Both the position numbers and the translations under genes were made by a program. DNA of 64,000 nucleotides, taken from contig NC_040032.1 of assembly GCF_000972845.2 (NCBI RefSeq), positions 16,778,871 through 16,842,870 of the forward strand, given 5' to 3'. Position 1 is the first letter of the stretch. Each line of letters starts with the position of its first letter. The notes beneath the pieces were generated by a model, which was not told where the DNA came from, did not search any database, and saw only the letters and a list, made by a program, of their open reading frames with translations. The DNA comes from Larimichthys crocea (lineage: Eukaryota; Chordata; Actinopteri; Sciaenidae). Shown piece by piece: positions 62,590-64,000 of this stretch.

Positions 62590-64000
62590 CTTTAGTGTGA
62601 TAAGTGACAGCAGCTTTAATGTCAAAGGACCCCCAGCTACACCTTCTGCCAATGTCTTTAGAGTGGGCCTGTTCTTTAGATGAGCCAAACAACAAAGTGG
62701 TTAGCTGGCCCTGTGCAGGCTTAGCACCGTTGTCTTTACTGGGGGCTGACGCAGCAGAACCTGCACCCTTGCCCTCAGCTTTCGTCTTTTCCTGGCCACA
62801 TGGCTGCAGCTTGTTCTCCTCCTCGCTCGTCGCACAAGCAGGAGAACAAGCATTAGACACACTGCAAGGGGCACAAGTCCTTTTCTCGGGCTCTGGAGCC
62901 AAAGTGCCAGGCTCTAAGAATGATGGGCTAACATCAAAGCACGGCTGGGCAGCCTTGGCTGCGACAGCCTGACACTCGCTTTGAGGTGTGACCACAGTAG
63001 TCTTGTCCTCTGCAGGCACCTGGCCACATCCTCCTTCTGGCCCCAAGTTGGGCTCATTGATGAAGGAAAGCCCCCACTGATTCTGGAAGATATCTCCCAA
63101 GGCTTTCTGATTTGTATGAGCAGCCGGCGGGTCAAGGTGGCGAGCACTAGGGAGCACAGGTTGCATATTTAAAGGGTAAATTAAAAGAGTACACTTTCTA
63201 AGCTCATATGCTTCTCCATCTACGGGACTAGTTGTAGAGCTACAGTTACTTTCCAAAGGAGATGCTACATTATCGCCACTTGGGATAGATGGGGCTGGTG
63301 GAATACTACTAGCAGCAGGAGCAAAGAAGGTACCCACTGGGCAGCCGTTTCCATTTCCAGAAACAGGACCATTAGTAAAGCTAGCTGAGGTGATAGTTTT
63401 CATAGCAGACATAGGGACCTGTGACAGTCTAACAGGAGGAGGCAGTGCTTCTCCTCCACCTTGAGCTACTTTGTTGAGGTTTTCTTTTACTTTACTTGCA
63501 TAACTGATCTTGGGAACAATTTTAGCACTGCTATTGTCCACAGGAAATACTGGAGGTGGCTTGAACAAAGTCCACGAGTCCTCTTTTGAAGGTGAGGAAA
63601 GCTTGGCTTTGTGCCTCTCCTCAGTCTTTTTACCAAAGGTGCCAACTGTTTTGCCATCAGAGTTTTTCCTCTGAGATTCGCTCGCCGAAGCATCTGACGC
63701 AACGGCCCGTCTTGTTGCTGACTGAGCTTCTGCTTTATGGGCGGCTCGAAAGCCGTCAAGTCTGGAAGTCACTCCCTTCTCAGCCGCCTCGACATTAAAA
63801 GCCCCATGCTCCTGTGTAGTGTTGCCCTGCTGCATGTCTTTCTCCTTTTCTCTAATCACATTATCAGTGTTCTTGGTGTTGTTACATCTGGCCTTGCGTT
63901 TTTTCGGAGTAGTATATCCACCTTCGGAGCCGCTGCCATCATTGTCCTTGCTCGAATAGCCATTTGTAATTAAGCCACAGTTTACAACGCCATTTTGAAA
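62590..64000 (-). CDS. nufip2: NUFIP2, large coding exon (5' part beyond the window)
   Basis: This gene product is nuclear FMRP-interacting protein 2 (82-FIP), an RNA-associated protein that binds FMRP, shuttles between nucleus and cytoplasm, joins stress granules and acts as a Roquin cofactor in mRNA decay. The exon is open on the minus strand across the right edge, giving 470 residues in the window. Landmarks in order: GGYTTPKKRKAR (basic, nuclear-localisation-like), SWTLFKPPPVFPVD, KIVPKISYASKVKENLNK, KCTLLIYPLNMQPVLPSARH, KALGDIFQNQWGLSFINEP, and SWGSFDIKAAVTYHTK at the end. It closes at AAAG|GTAACT (62590|62589); read-through would add GNFDY and a stop, but the spliced continuation fits the family. 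The apparent start near 63859 is only a GTG; the true start is upstream. Ser/Pro/Ala-rich linkers between landmarks suggest disorder. Confidence 0.96.

Noticed and set aside
62604..62972. 122-codon plus-strand frame
   Set aside because: Antisense shadow of the large nufip2 coding exon.

Overview
This is animal genomic DNA, almost certainly from a ray-finned (teleost, probably percomorph) fish. The signs are two split genes whose proteins are recognisably vertebrate, introns of kilobase length with canonical GT-AG borders, many dinucleotide microsatellites, and interspersed repeats of fish type (Tc1/mariner, hAT-like and TTAA-flanking MITEs, tRNA-SINE-like fragments). Nothing bacterial, viral or CRISPR-like is present. 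Most long open frames are chance frames in microsatellites or antisense shadows.

Layout. (1) About 1-33354, plus strand: the 3' part of a Musashi-2 gene (msi2; a/b paralogue not resolved). Four coding exons, 11901-12020, 24667-24846, 28830-28984 and 33313-33354 (stop), give the last 164 residues of the protein. The RNA-recognition motifs lie upstream of the window. The first exon has a second, internal donor at 11963|11964, and the 180-base second exon is phase-symmetric, so short and long C-terminal isoforms can both be made in frame. (2) 33355 to about 36.7-40.4 kb: msi2 3' UTR, interrupted by an intron that starts 29 bases after the stop codon. (3) About 40.4-54.65 kb: intergenic, with many transposon relics, several nested. 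(4) 64000 down to about 54.65 kb, minus strand: nufip2, entering from the right edge. A large coding exon (62590-64000), a 33-base microexon (61962-61994) and a last exon (coding 60048-60100, then about 5.4 kb of 3' UTR to a poly(A) signal at 54673-54678) give the last 498 residues. The two genes are convergent.

Both genes encode post-transcriptional regulators: Musashi-2 binds UAG-containing mRNAs through its RRMs, and NUFIP2 is an FMRP- and Roquin-associated mRNA-binding cofactor. Their adjacency here is positional; nothing in the sequence shows a functional link.

The most informative observations are the alternative-splicing layout of the msi2 C-terminus, the 3'-UTR intron of msi2 containing a TTAA-flanked MITE, the nufip2 microexon, several MITEs with target-site duplications or long terminal inverted repeats, a SINE broken exactly at a TTAA by another element, and a decayed Tc1-type transposase interrupted by a second repeat. 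No new protein-coding system was found.
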